A DNA stretch of 64,000 nt from the NCBI RefSeq assembly GCF_014287775.1, contig NZ_JACOOZ010000009.1, positions 80,065 to 144,064 on the forward strand, read 5' to 3'. The translations under genes were made by a program, and so were the position numbers. Under the pieces are notes generated by a model. It searched no databases. It was not told where the DNA came from and saw nothing but the letters and a program-made list of their open reading frames with translations. Of the stretch, positions 32,281 through 41,334 are shown in pieces. Positions within the stretch are counted from its first letter, which is position 1. Each line of letters starts with the position of its first letter. This stretch comes from Eubacterium_G segne (GTDB lineage Bacteria > Bacillota > Clostridia > Lachnospirales > Lachnospiraceae).

Positions 32281-32817
32281 ATGGCACATTTATATTTTAC
32301 AAGACATGGACAGACCTTTTGGAATGTTGAAAACAAAATTTGTGGAGCAACGGATATAGGTCTGACAGAGTTAGGACACAGTCAGGCTAAGGAGCTGGGC
32401 GAAAAAATATTACAACAGGGAATACATATTGATGAAATATTATATTCCCCATTATCCCGTGCCGCAGATACGGCAAAGCATATTTCCCGGATTACGGGAA
32501 TACCTATGAGGGAAGAAAAGAGACTGACGGAACAGAATTTTGGAAAATATGAATCAACAGCCAGAAATGGTGAAGAATTTAAAGTGGCAAAGACAAATTT
32601 TATATGTAGTTTTGATGGCGGTGAAACAATGTTACACCTGGCACAAAGAATATATAATTTGTTAGATGAAATCAAGCAACAGCCGGATAAGGTATATCTG
32701 TTGGTTGCTCATAATGGAATATCAAGAGTGGTAAATTCGTATTTTTACGATATGACAAATGAAGAGTTTGCAGCATTTGGCATTAAAAACTGTGAAATTA
32801 GAAAATATGAGTTTTAA
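32281..32817 (+). CDS. Histidine phosphatase (phosphoglycerate-mutase-like) family protein
   Basis: A 178-residue histidine phosphatase. The catalytic motif TRHGQT is at residues 6-11, followed by the acid region LYSPLSRAADTA and the second His in VAHNGISR near 147. Substrates in this family range from sugar phosphates to alpha-ribazole phosphate and cannot be told here. The start at 32281 is the ATG before AHLYF; an upstream TTG at 32269 is less likely. It stands between the alpha-glucan locus and the spore-coat pair, in its own short transcript. Confidence 0.8.
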   Translation: MAHLYFTRHGQTFWNVENKICGATDIGLTELGHSQAKELGEKILQQGIHIDEILYSPLSRAADTAKHISRITGIPMREEKRLTEQNFGKYESTARNGEEFKVAKTNFICSFDGGETMLHLAQRIYNLLDEIKQQPDKVYLLVAHNGISRVVNSYFYDMTNEEFAAFGIKNCEIRKYEF

Positions 32818-32833
32818 GCTTAATTAGAAAAAG

Positions 32834-32903
32834 GCTATTGCATCCTAAGGGGACTTGCCAAAGTATGACTTTGGAAACGTACCCTAGGACAATAGTTTTT
32901 TTT
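32834..32903. terminator. Terminator between the phosphatase and coat genes
   Basis: The outer arms CTATTG...CCTA and TAGG...CAATAG enclose an inner hairpin CCAAAG/CTTTGG. Eight T follow on the plus strand. On the minus strand it follows the coat gene, so it may serve both. Confidence 0.7.
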
Positions 32904-32911
32904 AATAAAAA

Positions 32912-33181
32912 TTAGATGGCTTTATATCCACATTCAAATTTGGTTTTTGCTTCCTGAACTTTCTTGCTTTCTGCGGCAGGTGTAGGATAAAATCCCATAG
33001 TGTGCATCTGATTAAATACATCTACCTGAATTTCGTGTTCCTTGCTTAAAAGGTTAAGCATAGTTTCACGAAGATTGTCATGGACGCATTCGTTAGCACC
33101 TAAATTATAAAGGTTAGTGGCATTTTTTTCAGTATTAAGGGCATCCCCTAAAATTTCCTTTTCTGTATAAATTTCGTTCAT
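32912..33181 (-). CDS. CotF-like spore coat protein
   Basis: An 89-residue, largely helical protein resembling the CotF/YdgB-type coat family: EKEILGDALNTEKNATNLYN, then a second helix with HEIQVDVFNQM and the end motif GFYPTPAAE. It may form part of the spore coat. The ATG at 33181 follows GGGGGAT; the longer TTG frame overlaps this site and is rejected. It follows the small coat gene by 15 bases, so both form a two-gene operon. Presence of coat genes implies a spore-forming lineage, though some gut relatives keep them without sporulating. Confidence 0.75.
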   Translation of the reverse strand: MNEIYTEKEILGDALNTEKNATNLYNLGANECVHDNLRETMLNLLSKEHEIQVDVFNQMHTMGFYPTPAAESKKVQEAKTKFECGYKAI

Positions 33182-33196
33182 TTTTAAATCCCCCAA

Positions 33197-33379
33197 TTAT
33201 TTCAAATAAGAATAAATTTCATTAAAATGTCCCTGATGCTTGTCGGCGATACTTAACATTTGCTGTTTTATAGTCTCATCCTTACTGTGATTTGCAAGCA
33301 TCTGAAACTTTTTAACTAAAAGTTCCTCTTCATTTAATAAATCCTGAACAACTGACAGTTCTTTTTCTGAAATATCCAT
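33197..33379 (-). CDS. Small helical coat-associated protein
   Basis: A 60-residue protein with two amphipathic helices (EKELSVVQDLLNEEELLVKK and KQQMLSIADKHQGHFNEI). This is the pattern of small ferritin-like CotF partner proteins. A GGAGGAAAC site precedes the start. It is the first gene of the two-gene coat operon. Function is assigned by similarity of pattern and position only. Confidence 0.65.
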   Translation of the reverse strand: MDISEKELSVVQDLLNEEELLVKKFQMLANHSKDETIKQQMLSIADKHQGHFNEIYSYLK

Positions 33380-33485
33380 GTTTCCTCCTTTTTTAACATA
33401 AATTATTGACTTTAATAGTATGTTAAAATAAGATAGAAAAATGTATGGAATAATTTTGAAAAATTAAAATGAAAAAGGAGACGTA

Positions 33486-34268
33486 ATGGAATTAGAGGTA
33501 ATTAGAGGAGTTTTAATTCCCTTTGCAGGAACATCTCTTGGAGCAGCATGTGTACTGTTTATGAAAAGGAATTTAAATATAAAGGTGCAGAAGGCACTTA
33601 CAGGATTTGCGGCAGGAGTAATGGTGGCAGCATCAATATGGAGTTTGCTTATCCCGGCTATAGAACAGTCGCAAAGTATGGGAAAGCTTTCCTTTGTCCC
33701 TGCTGTAATTGGATTTTGGGTAGGGATATTGTTTTTACTCTTATTAGATAAAACGATTCCCCACTTGCATATGAACAGTAACGAAGCAGAAGGACCTCAT
33801 GTGAAACTAAAAAAAACTACAATGCTTGTCCTTGCTGTTACACTTCATAATATTCCGGAGGGGATGGCTGTAGGAGTAGTTTTTGCGGCAATGCTTATGC
33901 CTAATAGTGAAATATCTTCTATGGGGGCATTAGCTTTAGCAATTGGAATTGCAATACAGAATTTCCCGGAAGGTGCCATTATATCCATGCCGTTAAAGGC
34001 AGAAGGCGAAAGTAAGACAAAGGCATTTATATATGGAGTTCTTTCAGGGGCAGTGGAACCGGTAGCAGCAGTTTTAACTATTTTGGCTGCGGGGATAATT
34101 GTTCCGGTGCTACCATACTTACTAAGCTTTGCAGCAGGAGCCATGTTATATGTGGTAGTAGAAGAATTGATTCCTGAAATGTCAGAAGGAAAACATTCTA
34201 ATATTGGAACTTTAATGTTTTCTTTGGGATTTACAATTATGATGACATTAGATGTGGCATTAGGCTAA
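33486..34268 (+). CDS. ZIP family metal transporter
   Basis: A 260-residue membrane protein with about eight helices. The metal-site helices carry the ZIP signature HNIPEGMAVGV (about residues 119-129) and QNFPEGAIIS (about 158-167). A short cytosolic loop (about 90-105) joins helices 3 and 4. The length matches the ZupT/GufA branch. Zinc or another divalent metal is the probable substrate. It is divergent from the coat pair and has AAAAAGGAGAC before the start. Confidence 0.9.
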   Translation: MELEVIRGVLIPFAGTSLGAACVLFMKRNLNIKVQKALTGFAAGVMVAASIWSLLIPAIEQSQSMGKLSFVPAVIGFWVGILFLLLLDKTIPHLHMNSNEAEGPHVKLKKTTMLVLAVTLHNIPEGMAVGVVFAAMLMPNSEISSMGALALAIGIAIQNFPEGAIISMPLKAEGESKTKAFIYGVLSGAVEPVAAVLTILAAGIIVPVLPYLLSFAAGAMLYVVVEELIPEMSEGKHSNIGTLMFSLGFTIMMTLDVALG

Positions 34269-34290
34269 AATCAAAATTAAATACTTATAA

Positions 34291-34328
34291 AAAACGTATA
34301 TCCCTGGAAAAGGAATATACGTTTTTTT
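34291..34328. terminator. Bidirectional terminator between the ZIP and CBS genes
   Basis: Arms AAAACGTATAT and ATATACGTTTT are perfect, with A-rich sequence upstream and a T-run downstream. It serves the two convergent genes. Confidence 0.8.
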
Positions 34329-34331
34329 AGG

Positions 34332-34745
34332 TTAATTAATTTTTTCATCTAACTTATTTGCCAGATAGAGGATAACATCTTTTCGGGTTATAATTCCAAT
34401 AAACACATTATTATCATCTACCACAGGCACAAAGTTCTGATTGGTTATTTTATCAAATAATTCTTCCATAGAAACTGAAATGTGGATGGCTTTGTTATCC
34501 CTTCGTCGGTTTATGGATGTAATGGGGATTCCCTCCATTTGCTTAAGGGAAGGAAAGTCATTGCTTTTTAAACACCAAAGCAAATCGCCTTCTGTAATAG
34601 TTCCTATGTATTTTCCGTCCTTACCTAAAAGGGGAATGGCTGTGTATCCGTGATGCTCCATTTTTTCAAGAGCCTGTCTGAATGTATCATCTTCTTCAAC
34701 ATGTGAAACATTCTCCTTTGGAGTAAGGAAAAATAAAATATTCAT
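34332..34745 (-). CDS. CBS-pair domain protein
   Basis: A 137-residue protein made almost entirely of two CBS motifs: ENVSHVEEDDTFRQALEKME with IGTITEGDLLW, then HISVSMEELFDKI with FIGIITRKDVILYL. Stand-alone CBS pairs sense adenine nucleotides, and CbpB/DarB-like proteins sense cyclic di-AMP. No effector domain is attached. A GGAGGATATAAT site precedes the start. The ligand and partner are unknown. Confidence 0.85.
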   Translation of the reverse strand: MNILFFLTPKENVSHVEEDDTFRQALEKMEHHGYTAIPLLGKDGKYIGTITEGDLLWCLKSNDFPSLKQMEGIPITSINRRRDNKAIHISVSMEELFDKITNQNFVPVVDDNNVFIGIITRKDVILYLANKLDEKIN

Positions 34746-34841
34746 ATATTATATCCTCCGTATTAAAAACTCATACTCAAATATTCTATCAGAAAAATAT
34801 GAGTAAAGCCATAGAGGACACAAAAAGTTAACATGTTTATT

Positions 34842-36017
34842 TTAGTGATGGAATAATCTAATTCCTGTAAATGCCATAGCCATTCCATGTTTATTGCAGG
34901 CATCAATAACATCCTGGTCACGGATAGAACCGCCAGGCTGTGCTACATATTTAACACCACTTTTAGCAGCTCTTTCAATGTTATCACTAAATGGGAAGAA
35001 AGCATCGGAACCTAATGTAATTCCTTCAGCCTGTGATAACCATTCCTGTTTCTCTTCTTTTGTAAATACATCGGGCTTTTCAGTAAACACTCTCTGCCAT
35101 TCACCATCAGCTAAAATATCCATGTATTCATCCCCAATGTAAAGGTCGATGGCATTATCTCTGTCGGCACGCTTCATATCCTCTTTAAAAGGAAGATTAA
35201 GAACCTTTGGACACTGACGGAGAAGCCAGTTATCTGCCTTCTGTCCTGCAAGTCTTACACAGTGGATTCTTGACTGCTGTCCTGCACCTACACCAATAGC
35301 CTGTCCGTTTTTAACGAAACATACTGAATTTGACTGGGTATATTTAAGAGTAATCATTGAAATAGCCATGTCAATTTTAGCACTTTCAGGAATATCCTTA
35401 TTTTCAGTTACAACATTGCTAAAGAAATCATCATCAATGTTTAATTCATTACGTCCCTGCTCAAAAGTAATTCCAAATACCTGTTTTCTTTCAATTGGGT
35501 TAGGAACATAATCAGGGTCAATTTCAATAATGGCATAGGCACCACGTTTTTTGCCTTTTAATAATTCTAAAGCTTCAGGTTCATATCCCGGAGCAATAAT
35601 TCCGTCTGAAAATTCTCTTTTTATAAGAGCGGCAGTAGAAACATCACATACATCTGAAAGGGCAATAAAATCGCCGTATGAAGACATTCTGTCAGCACCT
35701 CTTGCTCTTGCATATGCAGCAGCAAGAGGAGATAAGTCACCCAGGTCGTCTACCCAGTAAATCTTAGCTTCAACATCACTAAGAGGAAGACCAACTGCGG
35801 CACCGGCAGGAGAAACATGCTTAAAAGAAGTAGCAGCAGGAAGACCTGTAGCCTTTTTAAGCTCCTTAACTAACTGCCATCCGTTAAAGGCATCAAGGAA
35901 ATTAATATATCCCGGTTTCCCGTTTAAAACCTTAATAGGAAGTTCGCCTTCTTCCATAAAAATTCTAGAAGGCTTCTGATTCGGGTTACATCCATATTTT
36001 AATTCTAATTCTTTCAT
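34842..36017 (-). CDS. Stand-alone AICAR formyltransferase (PurH C-terminal domain type)
   Basis: A 391-residue enzyme formylating AICAR (ZMP) to FAICAR with 10-formyl-THF, the ninth step of IMP synthesis. The N-terminus LKYGCNPNQKPSRIF matches the start of the AICAR-formyltransferase domain of PurH. TSFKHVSPAGAAVG and SDAFFPFSDNIERAA are active-site segments. The MGS-like IMP cyclohydrolase domain of normal PurH is absent; that activity is supplied by the separate PurO-like gene just upstream (66-base gap). Both are behind a ZTP riboswitch that senses this enzyme's own substrate. AAAGGATTATT precedes the start. Confidence 0.9.
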   Translation of the reverse strand: MKELELKYGCNPNQKPSRIFMEEGELPIKVLNGKPGYINFLDAFNGWQLVKELKKATGLPAATSFKHVSPAGAAVGLPLSDVEAKIYWVDDLGDLSPLAAAYARARGADRMSSYGDFIALSDVCDVSTAALIKREFSDGIIAPGYEPEALELLKGKKRGAYAIIEIDPDYVPNPIERKQVFGITFEQGRNELNIDDDFFSNVVTENKDIPESAKIDMAISMITLKYTQSNSVCFVKNGQAIGVGAGQQSRIHCVRLAGQKADNWLLRQCPKVLNLPFKEDMKRADRDNAIDLYIGDEYMDILADGEWQRVFTEKPDVFTKEEKQEWLSQAEGITLGSDAFFPFSDNIERAAKSGVKYVAQPGGSIRDQDVIDACNKHGMAMAFTGIRLFHH

Positions 36018-36083
36018 AATAATCCTTTCTGTTCTTTGTAATTGTTATTTAAAAAGTAAAAAATGTTAATGAGTTACATAAAT

Positions 36084-36797
36084 TTATTTGTTTTTGTTAA
36101 TAATCTTTGTTTCATAAGTTCCATCTTCAATATTGATATATCTTACAAACAATGAAACCTTGTTATCCTCATTTAAGCTGTTCCATAACATTTCAGTAAA
36201 CTGATCCATATCATCCATCATAGGAACTAACTTAGGTTCTCCCTCAAAAGAAGGAAGAGGATTTCCGTCACATTTATATGTGTGAATAAAATGACCTTCG
36301 CCGTTTACAGGATTAGAGTATGCAAATGTATATCTGTTACAGGCATCAGGATTTCCGTTGTTGCTTTTTAATATAGACATTGCGTAGTTATATGTTCCGT
36401 TTTCAACATGCATAATACCTGAAATTCTAGGTGTATAGTTAGGACCGTCCGGTTCAAACTCACGGGTTCTAAGAGACTGCTCAAAAGTCTGCTGCTTGTC
36501 CATAAGTTCGTAGATAGTATCAGTCTGGTCTCCGTTAGTAACAATAGTCTTGTTTCCAAGAACACGAACAGGAGCGTAGATAATAAGACTTGGGTCAACT
36601 AATTTTGAAGGGTCAAAAGCTTCAGTTCTGATACCTTCTCCATCTGTTACAAAAACTCTGTTTCTGCTGTTTTCGCTTCTTCCCATAATGAAATATGCAG
36701 TAACTGCGAACTTTCCATTAGGAGTTTTTCCAATAACGATTCCACGTCCCGGATAAGAATTTTCCTTTAATTCTTTTTCAAGTGATAACATTTCCAT
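36084..36797 (-). CDS. purO: IMP cyclohydrolase, PurO type
   Basis: A 237-residue protein matching the archaeal-type IMP cyclohydrolase that closes FAICAR to IMP: YPGRGIVIGKTP and YFIMGRSENSRNRVF at the N-terminus, then NYTPRISG in the middle. It replaces the cyclohydrolase half of bifunctional PurH. It is first in the two-gene transcript behind the ZTP riboswitch. The ATG at 36797 lies 10 bases after GGAGG; the ATG two codons later is also possible. Typical PurO proteins are around 200 residues, so this one is slightly longer. Confidence 0.85.
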   Translation of the reverse strand: MEMLSLEKELKENSYPGRGIVIGKTPNGKFAVTAYFIMGRSENSRNRVFVTDGEGIRTEAFDPSKLVDPSLIIYAPVRVLGNKTIVTNGDQTDTIYELMDKQQTFEQSLRTREFEPDGPNYTPRISGIMHVENGTYNYAMSILKSNNGNPDACNRYTFAYSNPVNGEGHFIHTYKCDGNPLPSFEGEPKLVPMMDDMDQFTEMLWNSLNEDNKVSLFVRYINIEDGTYETKIINKNK

Positions 36798-36835
36798 TTA
36801 TTTTCTTCCTCCATAAATAAAAAATAAAATAAAAA

Positions 36836-36927
36836 CCGTCTGGGAAACCAGAAGGCTGCCCAGGCGGTCGACGAAACTAAATCCATGCTCCCTGTGGTAA
36901 ATCCACTAATCCGCCAGTCACATGGAA
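36836..36927 (-). promoter_or_regulatory. ZTP (pfl-motif) riboswitch
   Basis: On the minus strand the leader of purO contains GTGACTGGCG, ACCACAGGGAGCATGG and the hallmark CCGCCTGGGCAG, ending with a hairpin that includes the CCAGACGG strand. These are the conserved blocks of the ZTP/ZMP riboswitch in the right order. It turns on one-carbon and purine genes when ZMP accumulates. The two genes it precedes use ZMP and its product, so the regulatory logic fits. Confidence 0.9.
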
Positions 36928-37113
36928 GATATAAATAGAATAAACGATTTCTTAGGGATTTTCAACAAAAAAATATATATTGAAGAAATTTATTTTTTAT
37001 ATTAGTATATCATAGAGTGAAAAAAAATTAAGAATGTTAATAGTTTCTTAAGATTTATGAATTATAATTGCCTTCGGCAACAAAAAATATAAAAGAAATT
37101 AAAAGGTGAAGAT

Positions 37114-37761
37114 TTGAAAACATTAAAAAAAATAATACCATCATATGCAGTAATACCCATTATAATGTCTCTTGTAGTGAATATGATTACGTACTTTGGT
37201 ACAAGAATTTTTACTACTAAATTACATCATTATAATATTAACTGCTTTATTGACGACATGATCCCCTTTACAACATTTATGATATGGATATACGTGTTAA
37301 GCTATGTTATATGGGTAGTGGGATTTATTGCAATAGGAAGAGAAAACAAAAAAGTATGTTATGAAGTGCTTTTTGGAGAGCAGATTGCAAAGCTTATGTG
37401 CTTAGTGATTTTTGTGGCTTTCCCTACAACACTTATCAGACCGGAATTTGACGTAAATACCTTAAGTGAATGGATGACTAACTTAATATATACTTTAGAC
37501 AGTCCCGATAATCTTTTTCCGTCAATACATTGTCTTGAAAGCTGGGTGTGCTTTAGAGGGGCAATGAGATGTAAAAAGGTGGGAAAAGTCTACAAGGTAA
37601 TTATGCTTATTTTGGCACTTCTTGTTTTTGCATCAACAGTGATGGTAAAACAGCATGTGTTTGTAGACATAATAGGTGCCATTTTAGTTGTAGAGATAGG
37701 ATTGGCATTAGCAAAGAGGTTAAATATATATAAGAAGCTTGATAAAAGCTATAGTGAATAA
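37114..37761 (+). CDS. PAP2-like membrane phosphatase/phosphotransferase
   Basis: A 215-residue membrane protein with about six helices. The motif LFPSIHCLESW (about residues 128-138) and the later KQHVFVDIIG (about 170-180) match the second and third motifs of PAP2/inositol-phosphorylceramide-synthase-like enzymes. It starts at TTG 37114 after AAAAGGTGAAG. It heads a lipid operon with a flippase-like protein and the two phosphatidylethanolamine enzymes. It may remove phosphate from phosphatidic acid or a polyprenyl phosphate. The substrate is inferred. Confidence 0.8.
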   Translation: MKTLKKIIPSYAVIPIIMSLVVNMITYFGTRIFTTKLHHYNINCFIDDMIPFTTFMIWIYVLSYVIWVVGFIAIGRENKKVCYEVLFGEQIAKLMCLVIFVAFPTTLIRPEFDVNTLSEWMTNLIYTLDSPDNLFPSIHCLESWVCFRGAMRCKKVGKVYKVIMLILALLVFASTVMVKQHVFVDIIGAILVVEIGLALAKRLNIYKKLDKSYSE

Positions 37762-37770
37762 AGGAGTGGC

Positions 37771-38817
37771 ATGAAGGAGACAAAGAAAAAAATTCTCTGG
37801 TCGGTAGTTTTACTGGCATTAATAGGTATTACGCTATATGTTATTGTAAAAAGCAACGATTCCCTTACTCTTGAGGGATTTATTCAATATGTGTCTAAGG
37901 CTAAAAAACAGTGGATAGTGGCTGCATTTGGGTGTATGCTGGGATTTATTGTATTTGAAGCATTGGCAGTTAGGGAGTTAAGTAAGGCTTTTGGTTACAA
38001 AAGAAAGTTTAGAAAGGCTCTTGTGTATTCCACATCAGATATTTATTTTTCGGCTATAACACCTTCTGCTACAGGAGGTCAGCCTGCATCAGCCTATTTT
38101 ATGATGAATGATAAAATTCCCGGTGCGGTAACTACCATAGTATTGCTTGTAAACTTGACTTTATATACAACATCAATTATTCTTATAGGTATGGTGTGCT
38201 TCATCACAAGACCTTATATGTTTATGCATTTTAGCTTTGTGTCTAAGTGTATGATTGTATTTGGATTTGTGTTTCAGTTTGTACTTATTGCAGTGTTTAT
38301 TTTACTTGTTTACAAAGAGAAAATAATAATGAAAACTGCAAATTTCTTTATGAGACTTTTAAGTAAATTACATCTTATGCACAACATTGAGAAAAAGCAG
38401 GAGCATCTCATAGAGGTGGAAATGCAGTACAAAGAATGTGCAGCAGCCATAAAAGGTAAATTAAAAAATATTTTGATTGCACTTATATATAATTTCATGC
38501 AGAGACTGTCACTTATAATGGTATCTGTGTGTGTGTTTATCGCTGTAGGGGGAAGTGCTCATAATATCTACAATGCATTTATCGCTCAGGGATTTGTAGT
38601 TTTAGGCTCAAACAGCGTTCCTATTCCGGGAGCAGTTGGAGCTGCGGACTATCTTTTTATTGATGGATTTGGTAAAATAATAAATGATAGTGTCAGCATT
38701 GAATTACTTAGCAGGGGAATTTCATTTTACTGCTGCTTAGTTGTCTGCGGATTAATTACATTTGCGGCATCAGTGCTACATAGTTTGAAAGGAATGAAGC
38801 AAAAGAAAAAATGTTAG
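37771..38817 (+). CDS. Lysylphosphatidylglycerol synthase-like membrane domain (UPF0104/YbhN) flippase-like protein
   Basis: A 348-residue polytopic membrane protein with about eight helices, matching the flippase half of MprF and the AglD/YbhN family. The sequence SAITPSATGGQPASAYFM near residues 88-105 and PIPGAVGAADYLF near 285-298 are family motifs. It lacks the MprF synthase half. Being overlapped by the Pss gene (7 bases), it may help move newly made aminophospholipid across the membrane. AAGGAGTGGC precedes the ATG. Confidence 0.82.
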   Translation: MKETKKKILWSVVLLALIGITLYVIVKSNDSLTLEGFIQYVSKAKKQWIVAAFGCMLGFIVFEALAVRELSKAFGYKRKFRKALVYSTSDIYFSAITPSATGGQPASAYFMMNDKIPGAVTTIVLLVNLTLYTTSIILIGMVCFITRPYMFMHFSFVSKCMIVFGFVFQFVLIAVFILLVYKEKIIMKTANFFMRLLSKLHLMHNIEKKQEHLIEVEMQYKECAAAIKGKLKNILIALIYNFMQRLSLIMVSVCVFIAVGGSAHNIYNAFIAQGFVVLGSNSVPIPGAVGAADYLFIDGFGKIINDSVSIELLSRGISFYCCLVVCGLITFAASVLHSLKGMKQKKKC

Positions 38818-39515
38818 GTTATTGGGATTATACAGTTGTTCTTACATATTGTTCACTATTATCTGCCACTACAGGTATTCTTGTATCTTTGTCAGGGGCA
38901 GGACATCCGTATATAGGAGTTATGTTTTTATTACTTTGCGGACTTTGCGATACATTTGACGGCAGGGTTGCAAGATCAAAGAAGAACAGAACAGCTAAGG
39001 AAAAGGAATTTGGAATACAGATTGATTCATTATCAGATTTGGTAGCATTTGGTGTGTTGCCTGTTTGTGTGGGAATGGCACTCTATAAAAGAGATATGTT
39101 TGATATAGAAGCTTTAAGCCATCACAAAAGTGTACTTGCATGTGTTCCCCTTGCGGTTATTATTGCAGTAAGTGCCATATTTGTTTTAGCAGCACTGGTA
39201 AGACTGGCATATTTTAACATAACAGTTGAGGAAACCCAGGGAGAGGGATTAGGAGACAAGAAGCATTACTATGGCTTGCCTGTTACATCCACAGCACTTA
39301 TTTTCCCTACATTTTTACTGGCAAGACATATTCTTTATCTTAATCATGTAAACATTTCATTTGTTTATTATATATTGTTGCTTATAGTTGCAGTGCTTTT
39401 TGTTCTTAAGTTTAAATTAAAGAAACCGGGAACAATGATGATATACTTTTTAGTAGGTATTGGTGCTGTTGAATTTATTGCAGTTATTTTATTAAAGTTT
39501 TTTGCAAATAGATAG
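38811..39515 (+). CDS. pssA: CDP-diacylglycerol-serine O-phosphatidyltransferase (PssA type)
   Basis: A 234-residue membrane enzyme joining CDP-diacylglycerol and serine to make phosphatidylserine. The CDP-alcohol phosphatidyltransferase motif is complete: CDTFDGRVAR, then G, IQIDSLSD with both catalytic Asp. The interval from AR to G is 12 residues, longer than the usual 8-9. The order Pss-Psd is decisive for the substrate. It overlaps the flippase-like gene by 7 bases and is followed 2 bases later by psd. Confidence 0.85.
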   Translation: MLGYWDYTVVLTYCSLLSATTGILVSLSGAGHPYIGVMFLLLCGLCDTFDGRVARSKKNRTAKEKEFGIQIDSLSDLVAFGVLPVCVGMALYKRDMFDIEALSHHKSVLACVPLAVIIAVSAIFVLAALVRLAYFNITVEETQGEGLGDKKHYYGLPVTSTALIFPTFLLARHILYLNHVNISFVYYILLLIVAVLFVLKFKLKKPGTMMIYFLVGIGAVEFIAVILLKFFANR

Positions 39516-39517
39516 TT

Positions 39518-40351
39518 ATGGATAATATAAAAGAAAGTTCAGGAATTTTAAAATTTTTATATAACACTGTTCCGGGAAGAGCAGTACTTAAAGTAATTAC
39601 AAGCCCCACCATTTCAAAAATTGGCGGGGCTTATATGGATTCAAAATTATCCACCATACACATTAAGGGATTTATAAAGAATAATAATATAGATATGAGC
39701 CAGTATGAGAAGGTGAAGTATAAATCTTTTAATGAATTTTTTACAAGAAAGATATTGCCGGAGAAGAGACCGGTGTGTAAGGATGAGGATGCCCTTATTT
39801 CACCATGTGACGGAAGACTTTCGGCATATCACATAGACAGTAATTCCCGATTTTATATTAAAAAAAGCAGATATAGTATTCAGGACTTATTGCAGGGTAG
39901 CAAGGCAGCAGTGGATTATAATGGCGGAATATGTCTTATACTAAGATTATGTGTGGATGATTACCACAGATATGGAAATATAGATGACGGAGTTATTCTT
40001 GAAAACAAATATATCAGGGGAAAGCTTCACACCGTAAGACCTATAGCGGTAAACAGATATCCGGTTTTTGTGCAAAACAGCAGGGAGTATACCATAATAA
40101 AAACTAAGAATTTTGGAAGGGTAGCTCAAATTGAAGTTGGAGCCCTTATGATAGGCAAAATCAAAAATCACTCAAAGTCAGGCAGTGTAATTAAGGGAAC
40201 GGAAAAGGGAATGTTTCTGTACGGCGGTTCCACTATAGTGCTTTTATTTGAAAAGGACACGGTATCCATACCTGAAAAGTATTTTGAAGAAACTGAAAAT
40301 GACAGGGAAGTAATAGTTAAATATGGAAGCAAAATTGGTGGCAGAGCATAA
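39518..40351 (+). CDS. psd: Phosphatidylserine decarboxylase proenzyme
   Basis: A 277-residue pyruvoyl enzyme that converts phosphatidylserine to phosphatidylethanolamine. SFNEFFTRKI near residue 68 and SPCDGRL near 95 are family motifs. VDDYHRYG (about 146-153) holds the catalytic His. The processing site GGST near residue 242 replaces the common LGST and would be cut between Gly and Ser. The small alpha chain is the C-terminal about 35 residues. It completes the phosphatidylethanolamine pathway started by pssA. Confidence 0.9.
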   Translation: MDNIKESSGILKFLYNTVPGRAVLKVITSPTISKIGGAYMDSKLSTIHIKGFIKNNNIDMSQYEKVKYKSFNEFFTRKILPEKRPVCKDEDALISPCDGRLSAYHIDSNSRFYIKKSRYSIQDLLQGSKAAVDYNGGICLILRLCVDDYHRYGNIDDGVILENKYIRGKLHTVRPIAVNRYPVFVQNSREYTIIKTKNFGRVAQIEVGALMIGKIKNHSKSGSVIKGTEKGMFLYGGSTIVLLFEKDTVSIPEKYFEETENDREVIVKYGSKIGGRA

Positions 40352-40352
40352 T

Positions 40353-41249
40353 CTACCACCATTTCTTTTTCTTAAAAACAACACAGAGAACTATAACAAG
40401 CAAGGTACTAAAGGCAAAAAGTCCCGGGTAGCCGTATGCCCACTTAAGCTCAGGCATTGCCTCAAAATTCATACCGTACCATCCTGTAATAAGGGTAAGA
40501 GGCATAAAAATAGTAGTTACAACAGTGAGAAACTTCATAATAAGATTCTGGTGAACATCAAGCTGTTGCTGGTAAACATCCCGGATTTGGGAAGTGTATT
40601 CCCAGATTTGTTCGGATTCGTGACTAAACAGGGACACTTTTTTTTCTAACACAGAAAAAAGCTGTTTGGAATCTTCATCAATCAGTCCCTTTGTATCATC
40701 AGCCAAGCACCCGCATATACCTTCAATTTGAACGTAATAGTGGTGTAACCGCAGGGTTTTACTACGATAGGTTGTAATATCTCTTATTAAGGTGTTCATT
40801 TTATCATTAAAAATGCTAAGCTCTAACTGAATAAGATTTTGTTGCAGGGAATTGATTTTTTCTAAATCCTTTGACATAACAAAATCAAGAACATAAAAAA
40901 GACAGGCCCCCGGAGATATCATTTTTTCACAGTTTGCAGCTATAATATCATCAACCATATCCTTAAGATAATTATTTTTGTCAATGAAAATAATATAGCT
41001 TGGGGTATAAATAAACCGTATAAGGCAGGGAGGAGCCATTAAAATATCAGGAATGTTGATATATCCGTATAAAAAATCTGAGAATATTTCAATTTTTGAA
41101 AAATGAAAATCGGAAAAAATCATGGGTATTCTTGGAACATAATTATTAATAATATCATAATGAGTTGCCAGATCTAATGGAATAACTGCCATAAAATTGT
41201 CTGTTAGTATTTCAGAATTTTCTAAATTGTTGTTTATATCGTAAAACAT
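40353..41249 (-). CDS. corA: CorA-like magnesium/cobalt channel
   Basis: A 298-residue channel subunit. A cytoplasmic N-terminal domain (about 1-225) ends in long helices. Two C-terminal membrane helices follow (about 235-255 and 272-292), with the pore motif YGMNF near 262 and the KKKKWW end typical of the family. Pentamers carry Mg2+ inward. It is convergent with psd, ending 2 bases away. AGGGAG precedes the start. Confidence 0.9.
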   Translation of the reverse strand: MFYDINNNLENSEILTDNFMAVIPLDLATHYDIINNYVPRIPMIFSDFHFSKIEIFSDFLYGYINIPDILMAPPCLIRFIYTPSYIIFIDKNNYLKDMVDDIIAANCEKMISPGACLFYVLDFVMSKDLEKINSLQQNLIQLELSIFNDKMNTLIRDITTYRSKTLRLHHYYVQIEGICGCLADDTKGLIDEDSKQLFSVLEKKVSLFSHESEQIWEYTSQIRDVYQQQLDVHQNLIMKFLTVVTTIFMPLTLITGWYGMNFEAMPELKWAYGYPGLFAFSTLLVIVLCVVFKKKKWW

Positions 41250-41334
41250 ATAAGCTCCCTACTTTGCAAAATATACGTTATATATATTGTGTAGAAAAAG
41301 ATGTTTTAATCATAAAAAGTGCGTTATAATTAGA

